Source of the DNA: Clostridium sp. K4410.MGS-306
Lineage (GTDB): Bacteria > Cyanobacteriota > Vampirovibrionia > Gastranaerophilales > Gastranaerophilaceae
Assembly (NCBI GenBank): GCA_000980375.1
Contig: LARD01000005.1
Span: forward strand, 62,001 to 126,000
DNA length: 64,000 nucleotides
Reading direction: 5' to 3'
Shown: one piece after another, positions 47,565-57,381 of the stretch
Layout of the letters: the number at the start of each line of letters is the position of its first letter
Position numbering within the stretch: position 1 is the stretch's first letter
Position numbers and translations under genes: made by a program
Notes under the pieces: model-generated
Told to the model about the DNA's origin: nothing
The model's database searches: none
Seen by the model: the letters and a program-made list of their open reading frames with translations, nothing else

Positions 47565-47819
47565 ATGTTACCTATTATCACCGAGGAGCACGCTTCACTG
47601 GCCTTTGCAGAGATTTTTCAAGATGTACATGGCTGGCGCAAAAAAATGATTCACTATATTAAAGAAGAAAACCCTGAAATTAACAGTGCAATCATTGAAG
47701 CGGCCAATAATACAGACCTTGACCCTAAGGCGGTTGCTCTTGGTGCTTATATGACATACACTCTTATTGAAATGGCTGCAAAAGATGATGCAGGCGCTTC
47801 TATTGATTTTGATGATTAA
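47565..47819 (+). CDS. Small acidic protein, 84 residues, unknown
   Basis: Begins MLPIITEEHASLAFAEIFQ, helical, ends in an acidic tail (SIDFDD). A strong AAGGAG precedes the ATG and a TATAAT-like box lies about 35 bases upstream. The stop overlaps that of the next gene on the other strand (TTAA). Not recognised. Confidence 0.65.
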   Translation: MLPIITEEHASLAFAEIFQDVHGWRKKMIHYIKEENPEINSAIIEAANNTDLDPKAVALGAYMTYTLIEMAAKDDAGASIDFDD

Positions 47820-48172
47820 TTAACAATTTTCACTTTAAAATTTTGTATGGGCTGGTTTGTTAACAGTTTTTTCTGGTTTTCAAGCGTATTTTTTACTGCA
47901 AAAATCCACCCTGTCTTCGGGTTTACAAACAGGAAAAAAGCAGCCTGACTTTCCAGCACTCTTTGTTGCTTGTCTATTATGAGCTCACCTTTGTCTGAAA
48001 GCTCAAATATTGTAAAAGAAAGCGCTGTTGTAAGGTTACTGTCAATATATGCATCAAACATTGTGTTTCTTAACTTTGTCGTGTCACGAAACAAAGCCTG
48101 ATCTTTAAACGTTGTGCACCAGCGGTATAGCTTTGTTATTATTTCATCAATCTTGTGGTTGTTTGTGCTCAT
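47816..48172 (-). CDS. Small protein downstream of the GGDEF-HD gene, unknown
   Basis: 118 residues, mixed alpha/beta, no signal or membrane segment: MSTNNHKIDEIITKLYRWC, then a beta-rich part (ELIIDKQQRVLE, TGWIFAVKN). Its first 26 bases overlap the end of the GGDEF-HD gene, so it is translated as part of that operon and may work with that protein. Not recognised. Confidence 0.65.
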   Translation of the reverse strand: MSTNNHKIDEIITKLYRWCTTFKDQALFRDTTKLRNTMFDAYIDSNLTTALSFTIFELSDKGELIIDKQQRVLESQAAFFLFVNPKTGWIFAVKNTLENQKKLLTNQPIQNFKVKIVN

Positions 48173-50066
48173 TCATTAATCCAACAAACTCTTCAACGAG
48201 TTTTTCATTCCACTTTTTGCCTGCTTCAAGCCGTATAATCTCTATTGCTTCATCTTTAGAACGAGCAACTCTGTACGGGCGGCTTTGTGTCAGTGCAAAA
48301 TATGCGTCAATTAAAAGTATAATCTGCGATGAAACAGGTATTTCGTCCCCGCTTAACTTTTGAGGATAACCTGTTCCGTCCCAGTTTTCATGGTGTGCTT
48401 CTATAATAGGTACAATATCCGCCACAGCTGTAATTGGCTTTAATATTTTTCTTGCAGCAATAAGAGGATGCTCTTTTATCTGTTGTTTTTCTTCATCTGT
48501 CAGAGGTTCTTTTTTATTAAGAATTTTCTCGGGAATCATCAATTTGCCTATATCATAGAGCATCATTGCAATTTTGAGTTTATCTATATCTTCTTTTGTC
48601 AGCTCCATTTTTCTTGCAAGTTCAATTGCCATTGATACTTTTGCCTTTGTCAGGCCTCGTTTGTAGTGATTATTGTATGTCTGCGCAATTGTGTCAGCTA
48701 CGGAAAAGAGCGTGTCTTTTGTTTCAATTGTGCTGATAGACTTAAGTTTAGATGTAATTTCTTTTGCAATTTTATTCGGTATAGGCACTTTTTGTTTTGT
48801 GAGAATATCCATAAATGCTCCGAATGCAACTTCATGCCATTCAGCCTCGTCATCTGCACTTTTTGCCATTGTTACACGGTTTCGTCCGTTGATTTTTGAC
48901 TTATACATTGCCTGGTCTGTCATATCAAGCAATTCATCAAGTTTTATAGAATGTTCGGGGAACGTTCCAACCCCTACACTGGCCGTGATATGGCCGATTG
49001 TATCAAGCTCCTGTGCTTCAATTGCGGCACGTATTCTTTCTGCTGCTATCATCGCACCTGACGAATCAACACCGGGAAGCAAAACCGAAAATTCCTCGCC
49101 TCCAAGCCTTGCCGGAACATCGATTGAACGAGCATTTTTTTTCAAAATATCAGCAATTGTTCTTATTGCAAGGTCTCCAAAAAAGTGACCGTATGTGTCG
49201 TTGATTTTTTTGAGATAGTCCAAATCAAGGCTGATTAAAGAAAACGGTTGATGTAGCCTTTGGGCGCGCTCTGCTTCTTTTTGCAACGCCTGATTAAAAT
49301 ATCTTCTGTTATAAAGTTCTGTCAAAGAATCAGTTACAGCTTCTTTTTTCAGATTTTCAAAAAGGTTTGCTATAGTAATTGCCATCTCAACCTGATTTGC
49401 AAAAAGAGTCAAAAAATTGAGTTCTTTGTCTGTAACATCCTCTCTTGGAGAAAATACCATCATAACGCCAAAAGGCGAATTTGACGGTGAAAGCGGGATG
49501 CAAATAACACTTTTGCTTACACCCAGCTTATTAATCATTTCTTTATGTTCTGGCTTAAAGTCATACAAAAGATTGTTGATTACCTCAAGGTAATCTTTTG
49601 TATAAAGTATAGATTTTTCTTCAATTGCTCTTGTAATGAGCATTCTGGGGTCATATTTCAGGTGATATTCGTGTATATCAATATTTTTTTCATTCAAAAA
49701 GCCTATAAGCTTTTTAAAAATAGGACTTTCCGAAAAAGCCTTGACCTTGTAGTACTTGCCCTTGTCATCATTGCAAACCTGCAAAATTGTACTGTTTATG
49801 TATCCCATTTCTCCATGCAGAGAGTTAACAAGCTTTTGTAAAACACTTGATAAAGGCTCTGAGGAGTTCATAAGCTCCCATACATGCTTTAATGTTAAAA
49901 AAGCTTTGTTTGCCTGATCAAGCTCCTGGGTTCTTTGCACAATCTCTTTTTCCAGTGCAAGATTTCTTTCATATATTTCAATGAATTCTTTTTTGTTATT
50001 AGAGATGCTGTATTCTATTTCATTAACTTTTCGGGTATAGTCTTTGAATTTTTTAAATAAATCCAT
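48147..50066 (-). CDS. GAF-GGDEF-HD (degenerate HD-GYP) c-di-GMP signalling protein
   Basis: About 639 residues. N-terminal coiled coil (1-60), GAF domain (about 65-230), GGDEF domain (about 250-410) with the active RLGGEEF and, five residues before it, an intact RxxD inhibitory site (RSID), then an HD-GYP domain (about 430-620). In the latter HHENWDGTGYP is intact, but the HD dyad reads YDIGK instead of HDIGK, so one metal ligand is lost and phosphodiesterase activity may be reduced or absent (inference). Start may be ATG, or GTG/TTG one to three codons earlier. Confidence 0.9.
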   Translation of the reverse strand: MDLFKKFKDYTRKVNEIEYSISNNKKEFIEIYERNLALEKEIVQRTQELDQANKAFLTLKHVWELMNSSEPLSSVLQKLVNSLHGEMGYINSTILQVCNDDKGKYYKVKAFSESPIFKKLIGFLNEKNIDIHEYHLKYDPRMLITRAIEEKSILYTKDYLEVINNLLYDFKPEHKEMINKLGVSKSVICIPLSPSNSPFGVMMVFSPREDVTDKELNFLTLFANQVEMAITIANLFENLKKEAVTDSLTELYNRRYFNQALQKEAERAQRLHQPFSLISLDLDYLKKINDTYGHFFGDLAIRTIADILKKNARSIDVPARLGGEEFSVLLPGVDSSGAMIAAERIRAAIEAQELDTIGHITASVGVGTFPEHSIKLDELLDMTDQAMYKSKINGRNRVTMAKSADDEAEWHEVAFGAFMDILTKQKVPIPNKIAKEITSKLKSISTIETKDTLFSVADTIAQTYNNHYKRGLTKAKVSMAIELARKMELTKEDIDKLKIAMMLYDIGKLMIPEKILNKKEPLTDEEKQQIKEHPLIAARKILKPITAVADIVPIIEAHHENWDGTGYPQKLSGDEIPVSSQIILLIDAYFALTQSRPYRVARSKDEAIEIIRLEAGKKWNEKLVEEFVGLMNEHKQPQD

Positions 50067-50140
50067 TTTCACCAATTAAATTGAATTTTATAAACACGTG
50101 AAGTTATTATACTACTTTTTCAGCTTTAATGTAAGTGTTC

Positions 50141-51208
50141 TTATAAAAGTTTTTCCAGTAAATTAATAAGCTCACTTGAAGTAACAAGTTTTGAACATTT
50201 GTTTTTGTCTGCTTTGTTTTTGAGTCTGCAGTTTTTCTTCAAACAGGGTCTGCATTCGAGTTCCGGTGCTAAAACATAACAGTTGTCTCCAAAAGGCGCG
50301 CTTCTCTTTTCAGCAGTGGCACTAAAAAGTGTGATAATAGCTGGTTTTGATACTGCCCAGGCAATATGAGCGCTGCCAGAATCCGGAGAAATTACAATAT
50401 CAGCGCGTCTAAATACTTCAGCCAGCTCTTCAAGATTTGTTTTGCCAGCAAGGTTTATGTAATTATTGCAATCTGTGTTATCCAGTATACGCTCAATAAG
50501 AGCATTGTCCGCTTCCATCCCTGTAAAAACTATATTGGCTATGTCTTTTAGCCACTTTATTGTTTCTTGCCAGTGGGATTCTGCCCAGTGCTTGTTCTCC
50601 CAGGTTGTTGCAGGCGAAATCACAACTGTTTTTTTATCAGGTGACAAACTCTTTAAAAAATCATTTATTTTTTCTTTAATTTCGTTTGTTGCGTCCTTTA
50701 ATACCATTTTTACTTCGCTTGTGTCAGCGCCTATATGCTGTGCAAATTCCAGATTCCTTTTTACAACATGATAGTTTGGATCAAAGAGTTTGTGGGATTC
50801 TTTATAAATTTCATTTGAAAAAAGCTGATAAAATTCTCTTCCTCCGGTGAGGGTTACTTTTCTTTTAATATTTAAAAACGGCAAAATAGACGCACTTTTA
50901 AATAACTGCTGGGTATCAAGCACAACATCGTAATGTTCTTTGTTTATTGCATCAATTATATTTTTAAATTCTTTGATATTTTCAAAAGAAAACAATCCTC
51001 GTTTTTTCCATGTTTTTTTCGGGATTACATAGCAATGGTCAATAAGAGGATTTTCTTTAATAAAAAGCTGTGCTTTATCTTCTACAACCCAGCCTATTTT
51101 GCAATCGGGCCAGGTCTTTTTTATTGCATAAGCAACAGGAAGAGTGTGTATTGCGTCCCCGAGGGCACTTAATCTTAAAATTAAAACTTTTTTTATCTGT
51201 TTTTCCAT
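50141..51208 (-). CDS. Glycosyltransferase family 9 (heptosyltransferase-like)
   Basis: About 355 residues from MEKQIKKVLILRLSALGD. Family 9 marks: RLSALGDAIHTLPVA at the N-terminus, VISPATTWENKHW in the middle, and the nucleotide-sugar site DIVISPDSGSAHIAWA. It would add heptose or a similar sugar to lipopolysaccharide core at the inner membrane. The Cys-rich segment ECRPCLKKNCRLKNKADKNKC is typical of this family's tail. TATAAT ends 6 bases before the ATG with no ribosome-binding site; the frame extends 70 codons upstream but that part looks non-homologous. Confidence 0.88.
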   Translation of the reverse strand: MEKQIKKVLILRLSALGDAIHTLPVAYAIKKTWPDCKIGWVVEDKAQLFIKENPLIDHCYVIPKKTWKKRGLFSFENIKEFKNIIDAINKEHYDVVLDTQQLFKSASILPFLNIKRKVTLTGGREFYQLFSNEIYKESHKLFDPNYHVVKRNLEFAQHIGADTSEVKMVLKDATNEIKEKINDFLKSLSPDKKTVVISPATTWENKHWAESHWQETIKWLKDIANIVFTGMEADNALIERILDNTDCNNYINLAGKTNLEELAEVFRRADIVISPDSGSAHIAWAVSKPAIITLFSATAEKRSAPFGDNCYVLAPELECRPCLKKNCRLKNKADKNKCSKLVTSSELINLLEKLL

Positions 51209-51407
51209 TGTTTTATTATATAAAAAATATAAGAACCATACGAAAGATTTACCCTTCTTAATGTTTTTTAGACTTTTTGGTGGAGTCATGAAATATAAGT
51301 ATTTATTATTATAAAAAAGTTGAAAATCGTCGATTTCAAAGACAGAAATAAGACTATCCCCACACATACCGTAAATAAAATATACGAACAGGAAGGCTAT
51401 TGTAATA

Positions 51408-51659
51408 ATGAGCAGCAAAAAAGTCCTAAAGCTCCGTCAAGCAATACTAAAATACAATACAGAACTGATTAAATTAAAAGACCATCTGGAAACTTCAGAG
51501 GAAGCTAATCTGAAATACAACCAGATTGTAATTAAAAAAGCTATATGCAAAAAAGAACTTGATGAAGCTAGAATGCCATTAGTACAAAAATTCTTCAAAA
51601 AATTTACTCACAATACAGATAAAGATAAAAAACTTATCTGTGATTATTTTAAATCTTAA
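51408..51659 (+). CDS. Small basic helical protein, 83 residues, unknown
   Basis: MSSKKVLKLRQAILKYNTEL continuing as a single Lys/Glu helix (coiled-coil-like), with no signal. GGAAGG is 11 bases upstream of the ATG. It is convergent with tdk, the stop codons abutting. No family recognised. Confidence 0.6.
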   Translation: MSSKKVLKLRQAILKYNTELIKLKDHLETSEEANLKYNQIVIKKAICKKELDEARMPLVQKFFKKFTHNTDKDKKLICDYFKS

Positions 51660-52274
51660 TTATTTTGTAAAACTCAATAGCCTGAAAGCTTTCTTTTTAT
51701 TTTCAGATTCTCTGTCCGGTAATTCATAACATTTTAGGCATCTTGCTTCATATGTTTCATCTCCGCCTATCATAATAAGAGGCGATGATTTGTCAGCCGG
51801 AAAACCGTTAATTAATCTTTGAGTTCTTGTTGCATGGTCAGAGCCGCATTTCATGCAAACAGCTGTCAGTTTGTCTACTCTGTCAGCAATGCATAACAAC
51901 TCGGGCATAGAACCGAATGGTTCTCCTTTAAAGTCAAGGTCAAGACCAGATGCTATGACTCTTTTTCCGTGTTCAGCGAGTTTTCTTACAACAGAGACAA
52001 TCTCTGAATCAAAAAACTGTATTTCATCAATAGCAACAACTTCATCGTCAGCGCAAATGTGGCTTAATATGTCTCTTGCATTTTTTACTGTGATTGCATC
52101 CAGCCATAAACCGTTTCTTGATTCAATGTAATCACCCTTTGCTCTTGTATCAACCTCGGGTGATATTACCTTTACTTTTTTTTGTGCAATGATACATCTT
52201 TTTACCCTGCGCAGTAATTCTTCTGTTTTTCCGCAGCTCATTGGCCCTGTGATTATCTCAAAAGTGTATCCCAT
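51660..52274 (-). CDS. tdk: Thymidine kinase
   Basis: About 204 residues, type II family. Walker A GPMSCGKTEELLRR, Asp-Glu in VVAIDEIQFFD, and zinc Cys pairs CMKCGSDHATR and ARCLKCYELP. It phosphorylates thymidine for salvage. GAGGA lies 8 bases before the ATG (MGYTFEI). Confidence 0.95.
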   Translation of the reverse strand: MGYTFEIITGPMSCGKTEELLRRVKRCIIAQKKVKVISPEVDTRAKGDYIESRNGLWLDAITVKNARDILSHICADDEVVAIDEIQFFDSEIVSVVRKLAEHGKRVIASGLDLDFKGEPFGSMPELLCIADRVDKLTAVCMKCGSDHATRTQRLINGFPADKSSPLIMIGGDETYEARCLKCYELPDRESENKKKAFRLLSFTK

Positions 52275-52418
52275 AAGAAAATTCCTCAAATCCCCTGATT
52301 ATTATTTATATCCACATGAAAACAAAGTTTTTCATGACAATCTTCCTTTAATTATATGATAAATCTAAAAATATTTTAATAATTAGCCAGGAATTTTACA
52401 GCGTGTTAACATGTCATC

Positions 52419-54527
52419 ATGGCAAAAATATTGTTGGTATCAGATGACGAAAAACAAAATAAGCTCATCACGCAAATTTTGAGCAAAACGCCGGCTGCTG
52501 TTATAACGTCCGTTGACGAATCAGCTGTATTAAACTATGTAGAAAAAGCTCTTGTCTCCCTTGTTTTAATAGATGAAAGCATAAAAACATTAGATGCCTT
52601 GATTCTTTGCAAAAAAATGCAGGCATATACCCTGAAAGAAAATATTGCGGTTATTTCACTTGTTGATTCCAAAACCGAAAATATTGAACTGCTCAAAATA
52701 ACAAATGCTTGTGTGACAAAACCTGTTAATGACAAAATCCTTTCTGCATGCGTTGCATCAAATTTGAAACTTAAAAAAGCTGTTGATACACTCTCTACAA
52801 ACAACAGCGAGCTTGCAAAGAGCCTTTATCAGCTGGATGTTTTGTATAACACTTCAACACAGCTTGCAGGGTCTTTGGATAAACAAAAACTTATAAACAT
52901 TATGATAGACGGGCTGGAAAAGAGTTTGAGCTTTTCTCTTTCTTCTACACTTGTATTTAATGACGAACATCATATTGATTTAATTATAAACTCTCTATAC
53001 GCAATATCTCCTCGTCTAGAGCATTCTTTGAAACTAAGGGCAATCTTAAGTTACAGGGCACTTTTTGACAAGAAAAGAATACCCTATGACCTCAATGTCA
53101 ATGATATTACTGTAATAAAGAATATTAAACACCCCCTAGAGGAATATGACCTCAATATTTTGAAGTTTGATAACCTTTTTGCTCCGATTAATGTCGGTGA
53201 AAAATTCTTCGGGCTCATAGAAGTATTCAGGGAATCTGACTTTTCTCAAGAGGATACAACCTGTTTTCAAACTTTGGCTAGACAGGTGTCTTTGCCGCTT
53301 GAAAACGCTGCTTTGTATGAAGAGATCAAGAAAACCAATACAAAGCTCGAAAAACTGGAACGATTAAAATCCGAGTTTATCTCAATTGTGTCTCATGAAT
53401 TGAGAACACCTCTTACAGCTATTAAAAACTCGCTTGAAATCTGCCTCAGCGGCAAGGCAGGCGATGTAAGCTCAATTATGGACAAATTCCTCAACATGGC
53501 AAAAAGGAATGTTACAAGACTCTCAGGTATTATTAATGATCTTCTTGATTTATCCAAGGTAGAAGCCGGTAAAATGGACTTCAAATTTGAACGCACAAGC
53601 ATAAATACTCCTGTGGAGTTTATAAAAAATACGTTTGAAAATGTTGCAAAAGAAAAAAATATTGACCTTGTGCTTGAAAAAGATGACAATATAGCCTCCA
53701 CTTATATTGATAACCAGAGAATAGAACAGGTTGTGTCTAACCTTGTTTCAAATGCAATTAAATTCACAAACGAAAACGGCAGAATTATCGTAAAAACAGA
53801 AAATATAAAACAGTCTGATATTGATAAAACAAAACTCATCGGTGTTGAAAATCCTGTTTTTTATGACGAATATATTAAGGTTTCTGTATCTGACAGCGGA
53901 ATAGGTATTGCTCCGGAAGACCTCAAAAAGGTCTTTGACCAGTTCCAGCAGATTGAAAACTCACTAAACCGTAAAAACGGAGGCACAGGACTCGGGCTTC
54001 CTATTGCAAAACAGCTTATTGAGGCTCACAAAGGCTTTATCTGGGTAGAAAGTGAAGTTAACAGAGGAACAACTTTTGCTTTTGTTATACCTGTTTTGAG
54101 TGAAAAGGAAAAATTTATACTTGATCTTGATAAAGAAATTTCAAAGGCTAAAAGCTGTGAGCAAAATGTTTTGCTTGTGGCTCTTAATGAACCGGCTGAG
54201 TGCAAAAACTCTTTTATAGATGCAGTTTTACAGGAAAAAATTACTATTATCAGAAAAACATCAAATACAAAAGAAGTTTACTTTGAAGAAAACGGCAAAA
54301 AATGCCTTGTGTTTATGATACCCGAGGCGGATAAGTTTGCCCAAAGCTTTATCGAAAAGAAAATCGAGAGCACTCTTTGCAGTGTGAATGAGGAAACAAA
54401 TAAAGAAAAATATGATATATTGTATTCATCGGTACTTTTCCCCGATAACGGAGAAGACGCTCACGAGCTGATGGAGACAGCAAAAGATTTGTTATCAAAA
54501 CAAAAGACTGAAATGGTGGAGGCATAA
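52419..54527 (+). CDS. Hybrid sensor histidine kinase with receiver and GAF domains
   Basis: 702 residues: an N-terminal receiver-like domain (about 1-115, with VSDDE, LVLIDES and TKPV), GAF (about 135-295), HisKA with the phospho-accepting His in SIVSHELRTPLTAIKNS (about 330), and HATPase with NLVSNAIKFTNENG, DSGIGI and NGGTGLGLPIAKQL. The last 140 residues look like a degenerate GGDEF domain (FPDNGEDAHELMETAKDLL) without a GGDEF motif. No membrane segment, so it is a cytoplasmic sensor. First gene of an operon with a CheY-like receiver and a GspE-like ATPase. The ribosome-binding site is unclear. Confidence 0.88.
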   Translation: MAKILLVSDDEKQNKLITQILSKTPAAVITSVDESAVLNYVEKALVSLVLIDESIKTLDALILCKKMQAYTLKENIAVISLVDSKTENIELLKITNACVTKPVNDKILSACVASNLKLKKAVDTLSTNNSELAKSLYQLDVLYNTSTQLAGSLDKQKLINIMIDGLEKSLSFSLSSTLVFNDEHHIDLIINSLYAISPRLEHSLKLRAILSYRALFDKKRIPYDLNVNDITVIKNIKHPLEEYDLNILKFDNLFAPINVGEKFFGLIEVFRESDFSQEDTTCFQTLARQVSLPLENAALYEEIKKTNTKLEKLERLKSEFISIVSHELRTPLTAIKNSLEICLSGKAGDVSSIMDKFLNMAKRNVTRLSGIINDLLDLSKVEAGKMDFKFERTSINTPVEFIKNTFENVAKEKNIDLVLEKDDNIASTYIDNQRIEQVVSNLVSNAIKFTNENGRIIVKTENIKQSDIDKTKLIGVENPVFYDEYIKVSVSDSGIGIAPEDLKKVFDQFQQIENSLNRKNGGTGLGLPIAKQLIEAHKGFIWVESEVNRGTTFAFVIPVLSEKEKFILDLDKEISKAKSCEQNVLLVALNEPAECKNSFIDAVLQEKITIIRKTSNTKEVYFEENGKKCLVFMIPEADKFAQSFIEKKIESTLCSVNEETNKEKYDILYSSVLFPDNGEDAHELMETAKDLLSKQKTEMVEA

Positions 54528-54530
54528 TAT

Positions 54531-54902
54531 ATGACAGATACGGGCAAGAAGATTCTTATTGTGGATGATGAGCAGGATATTGTAGAAACCCTTAAGTTTA
54601 TGCTTGAGGCTCAAGGGTACGAATGTTTCTGTGCTTATGACGGTGAGGCCGGACTTAATATGGCAAAAGAAATTATCCCCGATTTGATGATACTTGATGT
54701 TATGATGCCTAAAATTAACGGATACAAAATCAGCCGTCTTTTAAAATACGACAATAAATATAAAGACATCCCGATTATAATGGTAACAGCCCGTTCTCAG
54801 GAAGACGACAAAATCATAGGCCAGGAAACAGGGGTTAATGAGTATATTACAAAACCTTTTGAGCTTGATGAAGTTATTGCAAAAGTGAAAGAGTACCTAT
54901 AA
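54531..54902 (+). CDS. CheY-like single-domain response regulator
   Basis: 123 residues: VDDEQD pocket, phospho-accepting Asp in MILDVMMPK, Thr in MVTARSQ and Lys in YITKPFE; no output domain. It starts 3 bases after the kinase stop and its TAA overlaps the ATG of the next gene, so it probably passes the phosphate signal to a partner protein, perhaps the adjacent ATPase. Confidence 0.92.
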   Translation: MTDTGKKILIVDDEQDIVETLKFMLEAQGYECFCAYDGEAGLNMAKEIIPDLMILDVMMPKINGYKISRLLKYDNKYKDIPIIMVTARSQEDDKIIGQETGVNEYITKPFELDEVIAKVKEYL

Positions 54903-56296
54903 TGGAGTTTGTAAGAAATAAAACCCTTGAAAAGCTGAAATATGACCTTGTCAGAGATAACCTCATAAAATATGAGGATCTTGAAACTGCCGAGCAGGTC
55001 TCAGAAGCCCAGCATGTTAATATTGGCCAGGTTTTAATATCTTCGGGCATAATTGCAGAGGATACTCTTTTAAAGTTTCTTGAAAGCAAGTTGCATATTC
55101 CTTATGTAAACCTTGATGATTATTCTCTTGATAAAAAATGTTTAAATTATATCAACCTTAATAATGCCCAGAAATATAAAGTTATACCTCTGTTTGAAAT
55201 AGAGGGCATTCTCACTGTTGCAATGTCCGACCCTTTGGATTTGTTTGCAATAGACAAAATAGTGGAAGATGCAAAGTGTGAAATCGAACCTGTTATATCT
55301 TCAGAAAATGCAATTTTGAAAAAAATTGAAGAATACTACACTAGTGCAAGCTCTGTAGGCCAAATTTTTATTGATGAAAACAGACCAAAATACGATTGGC
55401 GTGAGGTTTTGAACAATGAAGAGCTGACTTCCAGTCTTTCCGATGAACATATACAAAAACTTATACGTTCAATTTTAAAACAAGCTATCTCTGATGATAT
55501 CCATGAACTGTTTTTTGAACACGTGCCAAACGGTTTAAGCGTTACTTTCAGACAGAATTCACAAAATGTTTCAACAGGCGACATACCGGCTATACTGGTT
55601 GCTCCTTTTATTGCAAGGTTAAAAACACTCTCTAACCTTGACCCGACTGTATCAGAGCTTCCGCAGCTTGGAAAATTGAGCTTTAAAGTTGATGACATGG
55701 CTCTTATTGCAAGTATATCTGCTTTCCCTACAATTCATGGAGAGCGTATTTCGATTAAAATTTATAAGCCGCCTAAAAAGCTTGAAGACATTGCCCTTGA
55801 TATGAAAAAAATTAATATAATTAGAAATGCAGCGCAAAAACCGGGTATTTTGCTTGTGTGCGGTTCAGGATTAAGCGGCAAAACTCACATGATTTATTCT
55901 ATCCTGTCTGATATTGCGGATGACACAAAAAATGTAATGACAATAGAATCTATTACAAAATATAATCTTGAAAATGTTAACCAGTGTGAATTAAACGAGC
56001 ACATTGGCTTTAACCTTGATAAGGCAATGCGTTTTATAGAGTTTCAATCACCTGATATATTATATTTTGAAGGTATAAATACAAAAGAAGGGCTTGATTA
56101 CTTTACTTCGCTTGTTTTTAAGGATAAGACACTCATAACGGAGTTTTTGGCAGAAAATATAGCAGACCTTATGAAAAAGCTTTCGTTGAGCGAATTTTCG
56201 ATGTTTAAATCTTTATTAACATGTCTTGTTTTTCTTCACAGCAAAGACAGTATAGAAGTTTTTGACAAACAGGCTCTAGAAAAATATTTTGCATAG
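54902..56296 (+). CDS. Shortened GspE/PilB-like secretion ATPase
   Basis: 464 residues against about 550-600 for PilB. N-terminal MshEN-like region (about 1-120) with IGQVLISSGIIAEDTL, but its usual leading Arg is replaced. The ATPase part keeps Walker A GSGLSGKTH (about 318-326) and an Asp-box-like SPDILYFEGI, while the tetracysteine zinc motif and the His-box GHLVFSTLH are missing or altered (DKTLITEFLAEN). This suggests a regulatory or degraded member of the type IV pilus/type II secretion ATPases, not a typical motor. Coupled to the CheY gene by a one-base overlap. Confidence 0.75.
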   Translation: MEFVRNKTLEKLKYDLVRDNLIKYEDLETAEQVSEAQHVNIGQVLISSGIIAEDTLLKFLESKLHIPYVNLDDYSLDKKCLNYINLNNAQKYKVIPLFEIEGILTVAMSDPLDLFAIDKIVEDAKCEIEPVISSENAILKKIEEYYTSASSVGQIFIDENRPKYDWREVLNNEELTSSLSDEHIQKLIRSILKQAISDDIHELFFEHVPNGLSVTFRQNSQNVSTGDIPAILVAPFIARLKTLSNLDPTVSELPQLGKLSFKVDDMALIASISAFPTIHGERISIKIYKPPKKLEDIALDMKKINIIRNAAQKPGILLVCGSGLSGKTHMIYSILSDIADDTKNVMTIESITKYNLENVNQCELNEHIGFNLDKAMRFIEFQSPDILYFEGINTKEGLDYFTSLVFKDKTLITEFLAENIADLMKKLSLSEFSMFKSLLTCLVFLHSKDSIEVFDKQALEKYFA

Positions 56297-56412
56297 CGAA
56301 TGTAAAACTTTTGTAAAATTATATTAACAATTCCTGACTTTCGGTAAATTCTGTGGATTTAAAATTTTTTATAAGTATATAGGAAACCGAAGGAAAAAAG
56401 GAATATACAGTT

Positions 56413-57381
56413 TTGGCACTAGAGCAGGTTAAGCTTCAGGGTACATCTTCTGTAACAAATACAGAATCGACGCCTAAAGCAAGTACAAATAGCTTTAATA
56501 CATCTTTTGGCAATCTTTTTATAAAAGAGCAGAATTTTAATATTCCTCAAAAAGATTCCAAAACTCCTATACAAAAATCCGCAACAGGAAATTTGTTCGG
56601 CAGCGGTGTTGTGCAAGAAACTGAAACCAAGCCTCAAGCCCAAGCTGCACAGCAGCAAAAAACAGGCGGTTTGGATGTAATTTCTAAATATTTTAAAAAT
56701 ATATTGCCGACTTTTAAAGAAGCCGGAGATAAGGTAAATCAATATAACGCAGCAGTTGATAATGCTCTGAAATATATTCCGAGCCCGTATGATCTTGATG
56801 CGCTTGCAAATTCAAACCCGAGAATTAAAGCTATTCTTGCGGAAAACGGTTTGCCTGTAAAGATGAACTACAGTAACTTAAAAACAATTAAACATACACA
56901 CCTTGCCACAACAACGGAATTTGCAACAGCAATAGGCAAGGAACTCGGTCTGAGCGATGCAGAAATTAAGACAATGGAAGTCGGAGCAGCTTTGCATGAC
57001 ATAGGCAAGTCACTTGTTCCTGCTGAAATCTTGAATAAACAAGGCCGTTTGACTCCGGAAGAAAGAAAGATTATCAATCTTCACTCAGTACTCGGTTATG
57101 AGCTGTTAAAAGGAATGAATCTAGGTACAAATGTTGCAGAAATTGCAAGAGACCATCACAATCCGAATTCAACAAACAAATATGCTCAAATAGTCAGAGC
57201 TGCCGATGTCTACTCTGCAATGAGAGAAGAACGTCCTTACAAAACAGCAAAAACTCATGATGAAGCTATGGCTGTTTTAAAAGACATGAAAATAAGCTCT
57301 ACTATATTAAATGCTCTTGATAAAGTATACGGCAAGCCCCAAAAAGAAGAAATTATTGTACCGCTTCGTATTCCAGCTTAA
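56413..57381 (+). CDS. HD-domain protein lacking the GYP loop
   Basis: 322 residues from a TTG start (AAAGGAA upstream). A disordered Ser/Thr/Gln-rich N-terminus (about 1-90) with GNLF repeats is followed by an HD-GYP-like domain (about 140-310): ALHDIGKSLVPAEILNK is intact, but the GYP region reads DHHNPNSTNKYAQIV, then AADVYSAMREERPYKT. So it keeps the HD pair that its relative at 48.1 kb lost, and lacks the GYP loop that relative kept. Likely a phosphohydrolase or signalling partner of the operon before it. Confidence 0.8.
   Translation: MALEQVKLQGTSSVTNTESTPKASTNSFNTSFGNLFIKEQNFNIPQKDSKTPIQKSATGNLFGSGVVQETETKPQAQAAQQQKTGGLDVISKYFKNILPTFKEAGDKVNQYNAAVDNALKYIPSPYDLDALANSNPRIKAILAENGLPVKMNYSNLKTIKHTHLATTTEFATAIGKELGLSDAEIKTMEVGAALHDIGKSLVPAEILNKQGRLTPEERKIINLHSVLGYELLKGMNLGTNVAEIARDHHNPNSTNKYAQIVRAADVYSAMREERPYKTAKTHDEAMAVLKDMKISSTILNALDKVYGKPQKEEIIVPLRIPA

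Noticed and set aside
51209..51418. 70-codon N-terminal extension of the GT9 gene
   Set aside because: The extension does not resemble family 9 N-termini, and the motif RLSALGD starts right after the downstream ATG.
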